From assembly GCF_009709675.1 (NCBI RefSeq), contig NZ_WMLB01000023.1:248001-312000 (forward strand): a stretch of DNA of 64,000 nucleotides, read 5' to 3'. The translations under genes and the position numbers were made by a program. The stretch comes from Agromyces bracchium (GTDB lineage Bacteria > Actinomycetota > Actinomycetes > Actinomycetales > Microbacteriaceae). Below are positions 18,701-26,818 of the stretch, in pieces; positions within the stretch are counted from its first letter, which is position 1, and each line of letters starts with the position of its first letter. The notes beneath the pieces are model-generated. The model was not told the origin of the DNA. It saw only the letters and a list, made by a program, of their open reading frames with translations, and did no database searches.

Positions 18701-19592
18701 CCGCACGAACGGGCAGGAGTGGCTGCCGCTGCAGTACCTCGGCGACCAGCAGGCCCGGTTCTGGATCTACGACTCGCTGCTCAGCGAATACGCGGCGATG
18801 GGCTTCGAGTACGGCTACTCGGTCGAGCGGGCCGACGCGCTCGTGATGTGGGAGGCGCAGTTCGGCGACTTCGCGAACGGCGCGCAGACGATCATCGACG
18901 AGTTCATCTCGTCGGCCGAGCAGAAGTGGGGCCAGCGCTCGAGCGTGGTCCTGCTGCTCCCCCACGGCTACGAGGGCCAGGGCCCCGACCACTCCAGTGC
19001 CCGCATCGAGCGCTACCTGCAGCTGTGCGCGGAGGACAACATGACGGTCGCGCGTCCCTCGACGCCGGCGTCGTACTTCCACCTGCTGCGCCGGCAGGCG
19101 TACCAGCGTCCGCGGCGTCCGCTCGTCGTGTTCACCCCGAAGGCGATGCTGCGCCTCCGCGGTGCGACGAGCGAGGTCGAGGACTTCACGCAGGGTCGCT
19201 TCGAGCCGGTGCTCGACGACGCCCGGATCACCGACAAGGCCGCGGTCAAGCGCGTCGTGTTCATGGCCGGCAAGCTCTACTACGACCTCCTCGCCGAGCT
19301 CGAGAAGAACCCGAACCCCGAGGTCGCGCTGGTCCGACTCGAGCAGTACTACCCGCTGCCCGCCACGGAGCTGAAGGCCGTCGCCGACGCGTACCCGAAC
19401 GCCGAACTGGTGTGGGCGCAGGACGAGCCCGAGAACCAGGGTGCGTGGCCGTTCTTCATCATCGAGACGAACAAGCTCGGCCCGCGCGAGGTGCGACTCG
19501 TCGCCCGCACCGCGGCCGCCTCCCCGGCGACCGGGTCGGCGAAGCGCCACGCGGCCGAGCAGGCCGACCTGATCAAGCGCGCGCTGTACTAG
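15735..19592 (+). CDS. sucA: Multifunctional 2-oxoglutarate dehydrogenase E1/E2 (SucA/OdhA/Kgd)
   Basis: 1285-residue fused enzyme of the TCA cycle, the actinobacterial form that joins an E2-type succinyltransferase domain to the thiamine-diphosphate E1. Residues 1-45 carry the E1 N-terminal helix (GANEWLVDEMYERFLADP). Residues 50-170 are an Ala/Pro linker without a lipoyl domain. The acyltransferase domain (about 175-400) ends in TYDHRVIQGAGSGEF with catalytic His390. E1 follows (about 410-1285) with AHRGRLNVL, GDAAMAGQGVV and VNNQVGFTT. It works with E3 and a lipoylated E2 encoded elsewhere; in related bacteria OdhI/GarA inhibits it. GTG 15735 is preceded by GAAAGG. A strong hairpin ends the gene. 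Confidence 0.95.
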   Translation: MSSQLTGSGSDETTSAMFGANEWLVDEMYERFLADPSSVDETWREVLEHYRQVRTGETAATPATAPAMPDETALHSAASEQAEAAPAAPATPAAEQPVAPAAPTEPQSEAAAPTGEAAPADQPAASAHAPATAPNAVIGQAPAARTTSVAPRTAPVPADVPVTSPQQQADAGEREDEVVPLKGLPKTLAANMDASLTVPTATSVRTVPAKLMIDNRIVINNHLRRTRGGKVSFTHLIGWALIQALKEFPSQNVYYSEADGKPALVKPAHIGLGIAIDIPKPDGTRALLVPAIKRAETMTFNEYLAAYEDLVSRARKNKLTADDFKGATISLTNPGGIGTVHSVPRLMKGQGCIIGAGALEYPAEFQGASEKTLANLAIGKTITLTSTYDHRVIQGAGSGEFLKKVHELLIGDRNFYQDIFAALRLPYEPIKWNADISVDIASAIDKTARVQELINSFRVRGHMMADIDPLEYVQRSHPDLDIESHGLTFWDLDREFVTGGFGDKRTALLRDILGVLRDSYCRTIGIEYMHIQDPVQRKWIQQLVERKYEKPTHDEQMRILGKLNEAEAFETFLQTKYVGQKRFSLEGSESMIALLDEVLQGAAKEGLDEVAIGMAHRGRLNVLTNIAGKTYGQVFREFEGTQDSKAFSGSGDVKYHLGTEGTFTADDGQQVPVSLAANPSHLEAVDGVLEGIVRAKQDRKPVGTYSVLPILVHGDAAMAGQGVVVETMQMSQLRAYRTGGTIHLVVNNQVGFTTVPGDARSSIYSTDVAKAIQAPIFHVNGDDPEAVVRVAELAFRYRQEFKRDVVIDLVCYRRRGHNEGDDPSMTQPLMYNLIEAKRSVRKLYTEALVGRGDITEEEYEEAHRDFQDRLERAFAETHAAQTGSIPIVGGDAHGAEPVSGELETTGVSTEVVHAIGDAFINKPEGFTVHPKIQQLLAKRQDMSRNGKVDWGFGELLALGSLLLEGTPVRLVGQDARRGTFVQRHAVLHDRTNGQEWLPLQYLGDQQARFWIYDSLLSEYAAMGFEYGYSVERADALVMWEAQFGDFANGAQTIIDEFISSAEQKWGQRSSVVLLLPHGYEGQGPDHSSARIERYLQLCAEDNMTVARPSTPASYFHLLRRQAYQRPRRPLVVFTPKAMLRLRGATSEVEDFTQGRFEPVLDDARITDKAAVKRVVFMAGKLYYDLLAELEKNPNPEVALVRLEQYYPLPATELKAVADAYPNAELVWAQDEPENQGAWPFFIIETNKLGPREVRLVARTAAASPATGSAKRHAAEQADLIKRALY

Positions 19593-19614
19593 GCCGCGCG
19601 CCCGCCCGACGACG

Positions 19615-19654
19615 AGACGAGCGGATGCCTCCTCCCGGAGGCATCCGCTCGTCT
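19615..19654. terminator. Bidirectional terminator between sucA and the MMPL gene
   Basis: Perfect 18-base arms AGACGAGCGGATGCCTCC (19615-19632) and its complement (19637-19654) around the loop TCCC. It lies between convergent genes and can serve both. Each arm contains the GGCATCCG octamer. There is no long T-run, as is common at high GC. Confidence 0.85.
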
Positions 19655-19687
19655 CTGTCTGTCGAGGGGCCGGTCGGCCCGCCGAGG

Positions 19688-22033
19688 TCAGCGCGCCTCG
19701 ACCGGAACCCGGTCGGCGGGCAGGGGCTCGCCGTCGGCGTCGCGATCGCCGTCCGCGGACGGCGCGGGCCCCGAGTCATCCGCCGGCGCCGCGTGCGCTC
19801 CGTGCTGCCGCTCCTCGCGCGACAGGCGACTCGGCCACCAGATCGCGCGCCCGATGTCGTACGAGACCGCGGGCACGAGCAGCGTCCGCACGAGGAACGT
19901 GTCGAGCAGCACGCCGAAGGCGACGATGAACGAGATCTGCGCCAGGAAGAGGATGGGCAGCACCCCGAGCGCGGCGAAGGTCGCCGCGAGCACCAGGCCC
20001 GCGGACGTGATGACGCCGCCGGTCAGCCGGAGGCCCCTCAGGATGCCTTCGCGGGTCCCGTGCCGGGCCGCCTCCTCCCGCACGCGGGTCATGAGGAAGA
20101 TGTTGTAGTCGACGCCGAGCGCGACGAGGAAGACGAAGCCGAAGAGCGGCACCGACGGGTCCGCGCCGGAGAAACCGAACACGAACTCGAACACGAGGGC
20201 GGAGACGCCGAGCGCGGCGGCGAAGGAGAGCACGACGCTCGCGATGAGGATGAGCGGGGCGACGACCGCCCGCAGCAGCAGCATCAGGATCACGAGGATC
20301 GCGAGGAGCACCAGCGGGATGATGAGGCGCTGGTCGGCGATCGCGGCCTCGTTGGTGTCGAGCGCCACGGCCGTCGGGCCGCCGACGAGCACGTCCGCGC
20401 CGACCTCGTCCAGGCGTTCCCGGAGGTCGACGACCGCGGCCTCCGCCTCCGCGGAGTCGGCGGGGTCGTCGAGCGTCGCCTGGAGCAGCACGGTGCCGTC
20501 GACCACGGTCGGATCGGGTGCGGGCGTGCCGGGCGGGCCGAAGGCCTGGATGCCGTCCCCGGTCACGGGGGCGCTGCCGGCCGGGGAGTCGGCCGAGAGC
20601 ACGGCGACGGATGCCACGCCCGGGGTGTCGAGCGCGATGTCGGCCATGTCCTGCAGGTCGTCCTCGGGCCCGATGATCACGGCGGGCGTGCCGGAACCGC
20701 CCGGGAAGTGCTCGCTCACGAGTTCCTGGCCGTCGCGCGCCTGCGACTCGCCGAGCACGAACTCGCTCGAGGGGACGCCGTCGGCGTCGAGCCGGACGAG
20801 GCCGAGGGCCATGACGGCGAGGAGCAGCGTCGACAGGATCCACACGATGCGGGGGCGGCGCGAGACGAGCCGCCCGACGGCGCCCCAGAGTCCGCGTTCC
20901 GCGGCCTCCTCGGCGTCGACGGGAGCAGCGTGGCGGCCGTGCTCGGCATCCGGCGCGGCCTGCTCGACGCGCGCGATGCGCCGCGGCCAGAACGCGACGC
21001 GCCCGGCCCAGAGCAGCAGTGCGGGCAGGAGCGTGAGTGCCGCGAGCAGGGCGAAGACGATGCCGATGGCGGCGACCGGCCCGAGGATCTTGTTCGAGTT
21101 CAGCTCGGAGGCGAGGAGGATGAGCAGGCCCACGATGACGGTTCCCGCCGAGGCCGCGATCGGCTCCCAGGAGCCCTTCAGCGCGGCCCACGTGGCATCC
21201 CACTTCGTCTCGTGCTGTGCGAGCGCCTCGCGGTACCGGGCGATGTAGAGCAGCGCGTAGTCGGTGGCGGCGCCGATCACGAGGATGAAGAGGATCCCCT
21301 GGGTCTGCCCCGACAGCAGCAGCAGGTCGGCCTTCGCGAGCTGGACCACCGTGAACACCGAGGCCGTGAGCGCGGTCACGCTCGTGAAGAGCACGATGAG
21401 CGGCAGCAGCGGCGAGCGGTACACGATCACGAGGATCACGAGGACCGCGAGGAGTGCGACGGCCAGGAGGAGGCCGTCGATGCCGGCGAACGCGGCGGCG
21501 AGGTCGGCCGTGAAGCCGGCGGGGCCGGTCACGGCCGCGGTGGTGCCGTCGATGGGCGACTCCTCGAGCAGTCCGCGCACGGACTCGACCGTGACTCCGG
21601 ATCCCTCCTCGCCCTCGCCGGGAGCGATGGACGCGACGAACTGGGCCGCCTCGCCGTCCTCCGACGGGATGACCGGCGACGTCTCGTCCGCGACGACGCC
21701 GTCGAGGTCGACGACCCCATCGCGGAGGTCCTCGATGTCGGCGAGCTGGGCCGCCGTGAGGTCGGACCCGTCGTCGGTCGCGACGATCACGATCGCGGGG
21801 ACGTTCTCCGAGTCGCGGAACGCGTCCTGCAGCTCGTTCACCTCCGTGGCCTCCGCCGACGCGGGGAGGAAGGACGCCTGGTCGTTGCGCTGCACGTCGG
21901 AGAGCCCCCCGAACGCGGCGCCTCCGGCGCCGAACAGTGCGAACCAGACGAGGATCAGGACCCCGGGGATCAGGATTCGAAGCCAGACGGGGACGCGACC
22001 CCCGGGACGTTTCGCGACGGCATGCTCGTTCAT
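19688..22033 (-). CDS. MMPL-family RND transporter
   Basis: 781 residues, two halves each with one helix, a large outer loop and a bundle of about five helices, the MMPL layout. Features include the first-half helix 4 region with GQTQGILFILVIGAATDYALLY, where the Gly-Ala-Ala-Thr-Asp-Tyr pattern holds the proton-relay Asp-Tyr pair, and the second-half match SVPLFGFVFLVALGVDYNIFL. Such proteins export lipids or drugs across the cytoplasmic membrane with the proton gradient. The C-terminal tail is acidic and cytoplasmic. No partner gene is adjacent, and the substrate is unknown. TAGCGT lies eight bases before ATG 22033. It follows rsrA on the same strand after 116 bases. Confidence 0.9.
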   Translation of the reverse strand: MNEHAVAKRPGGRVPVWLRILIPGVLILVWFALFGAGGAAFGGLSDVQRNDQASFLPASAEATEVNELQDAFRDSENVPAIVIVATDDGSDLTAAQLADIEDLRDGVVDLDGVVADETSPVIPSEDGEAAQFVASIAPGEGEEGSGVTVESVRGLLEESPIDGTTAAVTGPAGFTADLAAAFAGIDGLLLAVALLAVLVILVIVYRSPLLPLIVLFTSVTALTASVFTVVQLAKADLLLLSGQTQGILFILVIGAATDYALLYIARYREALAQHETKWDATWAALKGSWEPIAASAGTVIVGLLILLASELNSNKILGPVAAIGIVFALLAALTLLPALLLWAGRVAFWPRRIARVEQAAPDAEHGRHAAPVDAEEAAERGLWGAVGRLVSRRPRIVWILSTLLLAVMALGLVRLDADGVPSSEFVLGESQARDGQELVSEHFPGGSGTPAVIIGPEDDLQDMADIALDTPGVASVAVLSADSPAGSAPVTGDGIQAFGPPGTPAPDPTVVDGTVLLQATLDDPADSAEAEAAVVDLRERLDEVGADVLVGGPTAVALDTNEAAIADQRLIIPLVLLAILVILMLLLRAVVAPLILIASVVLSFAAALGVSALVFEFVFGFSGADPSVPLFGFVFLVALGVDYNIFLMTRVREEAARHGTREGILRGLRLTGGVITSAGLVLAATFAALGVLPILFLAQISFIVAFGVLLDTFLVRTLLVPAVSYDIGRAIWWPSRLSREERQHGAHAAPADDSGPAPSADGDRDADGEPLPADRVPVEAR

Positions 22034-22041
22034 CGTGCTCG

Positions 22042-22047
22042 ACGCTA
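22042..22047 (-). promoter_or_regulatory. -10 box (TAGCGT), leaderless, for the MMPL gene
   Basis: TAGCGT on the minus strand ends eight bases before ATG 22033, suggesting a promoter separate from sigR-rsrA. Confidence 0.45.
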
Positions 22048-22149
22048 CGGAACGGTCGCCGTGGCGCGCGTCCATCGAAAGTTCGGAAACGGACGAGCGC
22101 TGCCGTTCACGGGGCGCCGGCGACGCGGCGCGGGCGCTGCGCGGACGAT

Positions 22150-22407
22150 TCAGTCGGCCAGGACGTCGTGCCCGGACTGGAACGCCCGGATGCGGCCGAG
22201 CACGACCGTGCGGAGCTCCTCGGGCGCGCTCTCCCGGCACGCCCGCTGGACGACCTCGGTGATCGCCACGCCGACGCGCAGCTCGCTCCGGCAGTCCTCG
22301 CAGTTCGCCACGTGCTCGCGGATGTCGGCGGCATCCTCGCTGCACAGCTCGTTGTGCAGGTACTCCTCGAGCTCGGCCTTCGCCTTGTCGCAGCCGCAGT
22401 CGGTCAT
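22150..22407 (-). CDS. rsrA: Redox-sensing zinc anti-sigma factor RsrA
   Basis: 85 residues. The ZAS motif HxxxCxxC is His32, Cys36 and Cys39 (EHVANCEDC), with further Cys at 4, 6 and 22. In Streptomyces and mycobacterial homologues, thiol oxidation forms a disulfide, expels zinc and frees the sigma factor. The gene overlaps sigR by four bases (ATGA), so the pair is made together and the anti-sigma matches sigma output. ATG 22407 gives the normal family length. The family is often annotated as mycothiol-system anti-sigma factor. Confidence 0.92.
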   Translation of the reverse strand: MTDCGCDKAKAELEEYLHNELCSEDAADIREHVANCEDCRSELRVGVAITEVVQRACRESAPEELRTVVLGRIRAFQSGHDVLAD

Positions 22408-23063
22408 TTCGCGCTCCTGGTGGATCGGGTCGCCGGCTGCGTGGTGGCGAAGCCGCGCTCGCTGGCGTAGTCGGCGAGGGACTCGCGGAGCATCCGCCTG
22501 CCGCGGTGCAGGCGACTCATCACGGTCCCGATCGGGGTGTTCATCATGTCGGCGATCTCCTGGTAGGAGAATCCCTCGACGTCGGCGAAGTACACGGCGA
22601 GCCGGAAGTCCTCGGGCAGCGCCTGGAGTGCGTCCTTCACCGCCGAGTCGGGCAGGTGGTCGATCGCCTCGGCCTCGGCCGATCGGCTGGAGGACGCCGT
22701 CGTCGACTCGGCGCCGCCGAGCTGCCAGTCCTCGAGGTCGTCGATCGTGCCCTGGTAGGGCTCGCGCTGCTTCTTGCGGTAGCTGTTGATGAAGGTGTTC
22801 GTGAGGATCCGGTACAGCCACGCCTTGAGGTTCGTGCCCTGCCTGAACGACGCGAACGCCGCATAGGCCTTCACGAAGGTCTCCTGCACGAGGTCCTGCG
22901 CGTCGGCCGGGTTCTTCGTCATCCGGAGCGCCGCCGCGTAGAGCTGGTCGATGAACGGCAGCGCCTGCTCCTCGAACAGCGCGCCGAGGTCGCGCGTCTC
23001 ATCGCCGGGCCGCTCGTCGGTCAGCGTCTCGTCGGCAGGGGTCGCAGTGTCGTCGCCGCTCAT
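22404..23063 (-). CDS. sigR: ECF sigma factor SigR/SigH (thiol and heat stress)
   Basis: 219 residues. Region 2 (LDQLY-like [20 protein letters not shown], then [20 protein letters not shown]) and region 4 ([20 protein letters not shown], then [10 protein letters not shown]) match SigR/SigH closely. It directs RNA polymerase to GGAAT-N18-GTT promoters of thiol-redox genes and is held by RsrA. ATG 23063 with AGGATGG upstream is preferred because it gives the family's usual length; a GTG at 23126 would add 21 residues. A promoter of its own consensus lies upstream at 23165-23190, implying positive autoregulation. Confidence 0.92.
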   Translation of the reverse strand: MSGDDTATPADETLTDERPGDETRDLGALFEEQALPFIDQLYAAALRMTKNPADAQDLVQETFVKAYAAFASFRQGTNLKAWLYRILTNTFINSYRKKQREPYQGTIDDLEDWQLGGAESTTASSSRSAEAEAIDHLPDSAVKDALQALPEDFRLAVYFADVEGFSYQEIADMMNTPIGTVMSRLHRGRRMLRESLADYASERGFATTQPATRSTRSAK

Positions 23064-23154
23064 CAGGGGCCATCCTAGATCGTCGGTCTCCGAGACGACC
23101 GGGCGATCGAGTACCGCGAGTGACACGCACCGACTCCTTCCTGCTCTCGGACGC

Positions 23155-23160
23155 TACTGT
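23155..23160 (+). promoter_or_regulatory. -10 box (TACTGT) for aroA
   Basis: TACTGT ends nine bases before ATG 23170, giving a nearly leaderless message. It lies directly beside the minus-strand SigR-type promoter of sigR, so the divergent polymerases would compete. Confidence 0.4.
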
Positions 23161-23164
23161 TGGT

Positions 23165-23190
23165 AACCGATGCAGATCTCGAGGTATTCC
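23165..23190 (-). promoter_or_regulatory. SigR-type promoter of sigR-rsrA (GGAAT-N18-GTT)
   Basis: On the minus strand GGAAT (23190-23186) and GTT (23167-23165) are separated by exactly 18 bases, a perfect match to the SigR/SigH consensus. It reads toward sigR, about 95 bases before ATG 23063, and its upstream part lies inside the first codons of aroA. Confidence 0.8.
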
Positions 23191-24540
23191 GCGCCGGAGT
23201 TCGATCCGTACGGCGACAACCGCCAGACCGAGACGGATGACGGATGGCGCGCGCCCGTGGCATCCGGCCCGCTCTCGGCCTCGCTGTCGCTGCCCGGCTC
23301 GAAGTCGCTCACGAACCGCGAACTCGTGCTGGCCGCGCTGGCCGACGGCCCGTCGACGCTGCGGGCGCCGCTCTGGTCGCGCGACAGCGAGCTCATGGTC
23401 GAGGGCCTGCGCGCCCTCGGCGTCGGCTTCGAGCGGATGCCGGGCGCCGGCGGGTTCGGCGACGACCTCCGCGTGACCCCGGCCGACGAGCTGTTCGGCT
23501 CGACGACGATCGACTGCGGCCTCGCGGGCACGGTCATGCGCTTCCTCCCGGCGGTGGCGGCGCTCGCCCTCGGGCCGACGACGTTCGACGGCGACGCGTC
23601 CGCGTACCGCCGCCCGATGCGCGGGGTCATCGAGGGCCTGCGCGGCATCGGCGTCGACCTCGACGACGACGGGCGCTGGGCGCTGCCGTTCACGGTGCAC
23701 GGAACGGGACGCGTCGAGGGCGGCGAGCTCACGATCGACGCCTCGGCGTCGAGCCAGTTCGTCTCCGGGCTGCTGCTGTCGGCGCCCCGGTTCGAGCGCG
23801 GCCTCGACCTGACGCACTCGGGCGAGCGGCTGCCGAGCCTGCCGCACATCGAGATGACGATCGACACGCTCGCCCGACGCGGCGTCGAGGTCGAGCAGCC
23901 CTCGGTCGGCCGCTGGCGCGTGGCGCCCGGCCCGATCGCCGCACGCGACGTCGAGATCGAGCCCGACCTGTCCAACGCCGCGCCGTTCCTCGTCGCCGCG
24001 CTCGTCGCGGGCGGGTCGGTCACGATCTCGGGCTGGCCCGACGAGACGACCCAGGTCGGCGCGCAGCTGGCCGACCTCCTCCCCCGCTTCGGCGCCCGCG
24101 TCGAACGGGCGGGCGACCGGCTCACCGTGCACGCGCCCGAGCCGCCCGCAGGCGGCGGCCGAGGCATCCGCGGGGTGGACCTCGACCTCTCGGAGGCGGG
24201 CGAGCTCGTCCCGAACCTCGTCGCACTCGCGGCCTTCGCCGACGAGCCGAGCACCATCACCGGGATCGGGCACATCCGCCACCACGAGACCGACCGGCTC
24301 GCCGCGCTCGCGTCCGAGCTGAACGGCCTCGGCGGGCGCGTCGCCGACCTCGACGACGGCCTTCGCATCGAGCCGGCCGCGCTCCACGGCGGCGGGTGGA
24401 GGGCCTACGAGGACCACCGCATGGCGACGACCGGCGCGATCGTCGGCCTCGCGGTCGACGGCGTCGTCGTCGACGACATCGGCTCGACGTCGAAGACGCT
24501 CCCCCAGTTCACCGAGCTCTGGGAGCGGATGCTCGGATGA
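23170..24540 (+). CDS. aroA: 3-phosphoshikimate 1-carboxyvinyltransferase (EPSP synthase)
   Basis: 456 residues. The enzyme joins PEP to shikimate 3-phosphate in the sixth step of aromatic amino acid synthesis. The N-terminal LPGSKSLTNRELVLAALADG holds the conserved Lys and Arg. CGLAGTVMRFLPAVAAL corresponds to the GNAGTAxR region with the Asn replaced by Gly-Leu, an actinobacterial variant. The C-terminal HIRHHETDRLAALASEL and YEDHRMATTGAIVGL are present, so the active site looks complete. A 30-residue leader precedes the core. The gene is coupled to rsgA by an ATGA overlap, and the order sigR-rsrA/aroA-rsgA is conserved in actinobacteria. Confidence 0.94.
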   Translation: MQISRYSAPEFDPYGDNRQTETDDGWRAPVASGPLSASLSLPGSKSLTNRELVLAALADGPSTLRAPLWSRDSELMVEGLRALGVGFERMPGAGGFGDDLRVTPADELFGSTTIDCGLAGTVMRFLPAVAALALGPTTFDGDASAYRRPMRGVIEGLRGIGVDLDDDGRWALPFTVHGTGRVEGGELTIDASASSQFVSGLLLSAPRFERGLDLTHSGERLPSLPHIEMTIDTLARRGVEVEQPSVGRWRVAPGPIAARDVEIEPDLSNAAPFLVAALVAGGSVTISGWPDETTQVGAQLADLLPRFGARVERAGDRLTVHAPEPPAGGGRGIRGVDLDLSEAGELVPNLVALAAFADEPSTITGIGHIRHHETDRLAALASELNGLGGRVADLDDGLRIEPAALHGGGWRAYEDHRMATTGAIVGLAVDGVVVDDIGSTSKTLPQFTELWERMLG

Positions 24541-25577
24541 GCTGGTGGGACACGGACGACGAGGACGAGGAGTACGGGGAGTACGACGAGGCCGACGTCC
24601 GGATCCGCCCGAACCGCAAGGGCAGCCGGCCCCGCACGAAGGTGCGCCCCGAGCACGCCGACGCCGACACCGGGTTCGTGCTCGGCGTCGACCGCGGGCG
24701 GTACGCCGTGCTCGTCGACGAGGGAGGCCCCGACGAGCGCGAGATCATCGCGGCGAGGGCGAGCGAACTCCGCCGGAAGTCCGTCGTGACGGGCGACCGT
24801 GTCGACCTCGTGGGCGACACCTCGGGCGACGAGGGCACGCTCGCGCGCATCGTCCGCATCCGGGAGCGCACGACCCTCCTCCGGCGCAGCGCCGACGACA
24901 CCGACGCGGTCGAACGCGTGATCGTCGCGAACGCCGACCAGATGCTCATCGTGATCGCCGCCGCGAACCCCGAGCCGCGGGTCCGCCTCGTCGACCGCTA
25001 CCTCGTCGCGGCGTACGACGCGGGCATCGCCCCGCTCGTGTGCGTGACGAAGACCGACCTCGCCGACCCGGCGCCGTTCCTCGCGAACTTCGCGGGCCTC
25101 GACCTCCCCGTCGTCCTCAGCCGCAGCGACGACATGCCGCTCGAGGAGATCTCCGACCGACTCGTCGGGCACCGCACGGTGTTCGTCGGCCACTCGGGGG
25201 TCGGCAAGTCGACGCTCGTCAACGCGCTCGTGCCCGACGCGAACCGCGCCACGGGCCACGTGAACGTCGTCACCGGCCGCGGCCGGCACACGTCCTCCTC
25301 GACGGTCTCGCTGCGGCTCGAGCACGACGGCCGCACCGGCTGGGTCATCGACACGCCCGGTGTCCGCTCGTTCGGGCTCGGCCACGTCGACCCGGCCAAC
25401 ATCCTGGGTGCGTTCGCCGACCTCGCGCGCGTCGCGGAGGACTGCCCCCGCGGCTGCACGCACCTGCCCGACTCCCCCGACTGCGCGATCATCGAGGCCG
25501 TCGAAGCCGGCGAGCTCGGCGAGTCCGGGCGCGTGCGGCTCGACTCGCTGCAACGGCTGCTCGCGACGTTCGCCTGA
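24537..25577 (+). CDS. rsgA: Ribosome small-subunit-dependent GTPase A
   Basis: 346-residue circularly permuted GTPase: G4 (TKTD) comes before G1 (GHSGVGKSTL) and G3 (DTPGVRSFGL). The N-terminus is acidic and then basic, followed by an OB fold (RYAVLVDEG to TLARI). The C-terminal zinc region has the Cys and His of CPRGCTHLPDSPDC. RsgA checks maturation of the 30S subunit. The start overlaps the aroA stop by four bases. The unusually acidic first 20 residues, rich in Asp and Glu, are typical of actinobacterial members. Confidence 0.93.
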   Translation: MSWWDTDDEDEEYGEYDEADVRIRPNRKGSRPRTKVRPEHADADTGFVLGVDRGRYAVLVDEGGPDEREIIAARASELRRKSVVTGDRVDLVGDTSGDEGTLARIVRIRERTTLLRRSADDTDAVERVIVANADQMLIVIAAANPEPRVRLVDRYLVAAYDAGIAPLVCVTKTDLADPAPFLANFAGLDLPVVLSRSDDMPLEEISDRLVGHRTVFVGHSGVGKSTLVNALVPDANRATGHVNVVTGRGRHTSSSTVSLRLEHDGRTGWVIDTPGVRSFGLGHVDPANILGAFADLARVAEDCPRGCTHLPDSPDCAIIEAVEAGELGESGRVRLDSLQRLLATFA

Positions 25578-25587
25578 GGGGCACCGG

Positions 25588-25621
25588 CGGATGCCTAGGC
25601 TCGCGCGGCACGCGGCATCCG
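25588..25621. terminator. Weak hairpin between rsgA and bcp from paired octamers
   Basis: CGGATGCC (25588-25595) and GGCATCCG (25614-25621) can pair over eight bases around an 18-base loop. It lies between co-directional genes, so it may end the aroA-rsgA message. The loop contains TAGGCT, and the 12-mer TGCCTAGGCTCG recurs at 62359-62370. Confidence 0.4.
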
Positions 25622-25631
25622 TCGCCCTGCC

Positions 25632-25637
25632 TACGAT
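25632..25637 (+). promoter_or_regulatory. -10 box (TACGAT), leaderless, for bcp
   Basis: TACGAT ends six bases before ATG 25644; the intervening TGAGGC is too close to act as a Shine-Dalgarno. Confidence 0.5.
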
Positions 25638-25643
25638 TGAGGC

Positions 25644-26120
25644 ATGACCGACGTTCGACTCGCCGCCGGCGACCTCGCGCCCGACTTCACGCTCCCCGAC
25701 CAGGACGGCTCGCCCGTCACGCTCTCCTCGCTCCGCGGGCAGCGGGTCGTGCTGTACTTTTACCCCGCGGCCATGACGCCGGGCTGCACGACCGAGGCGT
25801 GCGACTTCCGCGACAGCCTGAACTCGTTCGCGGGCGCCGGCGTGCGCGTCGTGGGGGTCTCGAAGGACGAGGTCCCGAAGCTCAGGGAGTTCGCCGAGCG
25901 CGACGGCCTGAACTTCCCGCTGCTCTCCGACACCGACCTCGCGGTGCAGCAGGCGTACGGCGCCTGGGGCGAGAAGCAGCTCTACGGCAAGACGGTGACG
26001 GGTTCCATCCGCTCGACGTTCCTCATCGACGAGGAGGGCCGGATCGCCAAGCCCATGTACAACGTCAAGGCGACCGGGCACGTCGCACGGATCCGCAAGG
26101 AGCTCGGCCTCGACGGCTGA
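25644..26120 (+). CDS. bcp: Thiol peroxidase of the BCP/PrxQ type
   Basis: 158-residue peroxiredoxin that reduces hydrogen and organic peroxides with electrons from thioredoxin or mycothiol systems. The N-terminal APDFTLPDQDG, the peroxidatic Cys48 in TPGCTTEACDFRD with a resolving Cys53 five residues on, and the late STFLIDEEGRI strand are diagnostic for two-Cys PrxQ. It lies near the SigR thiol-stress genes, which suits its role, but no SigR consensus lies before it. Its own -10 is TACGAT, six bases before the start. Confidence 0.93.
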   Translation: MTDVRLAAGDLAPDFTLPDQDGSPVTLSSLRGQRVVLYFYPAAMTPGCTTEACDFRDSLNSFAGAGVRVVGVSKDEVPKLREFAERDGLNFPLLSDTDLAVQQAYGAWGEKQLYGKTVTGSIRSTFLIDEEGRIAKPMYNVKATGHVARIRKELGLDG

Positions 26121-26139
26121 ACCCGCCGCATCCGTTCAT

Positions 26140-26176
26140 CGACGGGCGGTCGTCGCACTGCGGCGGCCGCCCGTCG
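26140..26176. terminator. Hairpin between convergent bcp and a membrane-protein gene
   Basis: CGACGGGCGG (26140-26149) pairs with CCGCCCGTCG (26167-26176) around a 17-base loop. It lies 20 bases after the bcp stop and 33 bases before the end of the opposing gene. Confidence 0.5.
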
Positions 26177-26208
26177 CGGTCTTCCGGCGGAGACGCCGCG
26201 CGACCGGG

Positions 26209-26622
26209 TCAGCTCGCCGCCGCGTCCTCCGGCCGGGCGTAGAGCGCCCGCACTGGCGGCCAGAGCAGGAGGCCGATCACCGTGATCGCAGGCACGAGCA
26301 GCACCCAGCCGATGTCGGCCCGCGCGAACAGGCCCTGGAACGCGCCCACCGCGATCGAGACCTGCAGCACCTGCCAGACGATCGCCGCGGCGCGCGACCA
26401 GGGCGCCCGACGAACGGATGCCACGGCGATCGCGCTCACCCAGGCCGCGGCGATCGCCACCACGACGATGAGCGCGACGGCGGTCGCGAACGACGACGGC
26501 TCCAGCACGAGCAGGTCGACGACGAGCCAGACGAGGACCGCGATCAGCGCTCCGGCCTCGGCGAACAGCAGGCCCACGACGGTCACGAACGCGGCCCGCA
26601 CGCCGCCCGGATTCACAGGCAT
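26209..26622 (-). CDS. Small membrane protein, unknown function
   Basis: 137 residues with four clear hydrophobic helices (roughly 10-32, 45-68, 78-98, 105-122) joined by short loops, the second loop basic (VRRAPWSRAA). I do not recognise a family and see no catalytic motif. ATG 26622 has GGGAG immediately in front, too close for a Shine-Dalgarno, so the start or mode of initiation is uncertain. It is convergent with bcp and divergent from whiB1, across a 196-base gap that is lower in GC than its surroundings. In that gap I find no confident promoter, only a weak CTCAC/GTGAG inverted repeat. Confidence 0.65.
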   Translation of the reverse strand: MPVNPGGVRAAFVTVVGLLFAEAGALIAVLVWLVVDLLVLEPSSFATAVALIVVVAIAAAWVSAIAVASVRRAPWSRAAAIVWQVLQVSIAVGAFQGLFARADIGWVLLVPAITVIGLLLWPPVRALYARPEDAAAS

Positions 26623-26818
26623 CTCCCGAAGAGCACTCTTGATTCGCTTCTCTCGCTATGCGACCATTTACAAGGCCGAATTGATGCTCACAGGGACGTG
26701 AGCCGATCGCTTCCCACGATCCTACTTCCCGAGATTCGGCTTTCCCCCTGCAGCACCGCCGGTTCCCGGCTGCGCACTCGTGCGCCCGCTGCGAACCGAT
26801 GAAACAAGGAGCATCTAC

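Noticed and set aside
15651-19550. A 1299-codon open frame antisense to sucA
   Set aside because: It is the mirror of a conserved enzyme; its composition (Leu, Val, Arg, Glu, Gly from reversed high-GC codons) has no family match, and sucA has full motifs on the plus strand.
17027-22789. A 1920-codon open frame on the plus strand
   Set aside because: It crosses sucA, the MMPL gene and rsrA-sigR in shadow frames and reads as Arg/Asp/Gly/Glu-rich low-complexity protein; stop codons are simply rare at this GC content.
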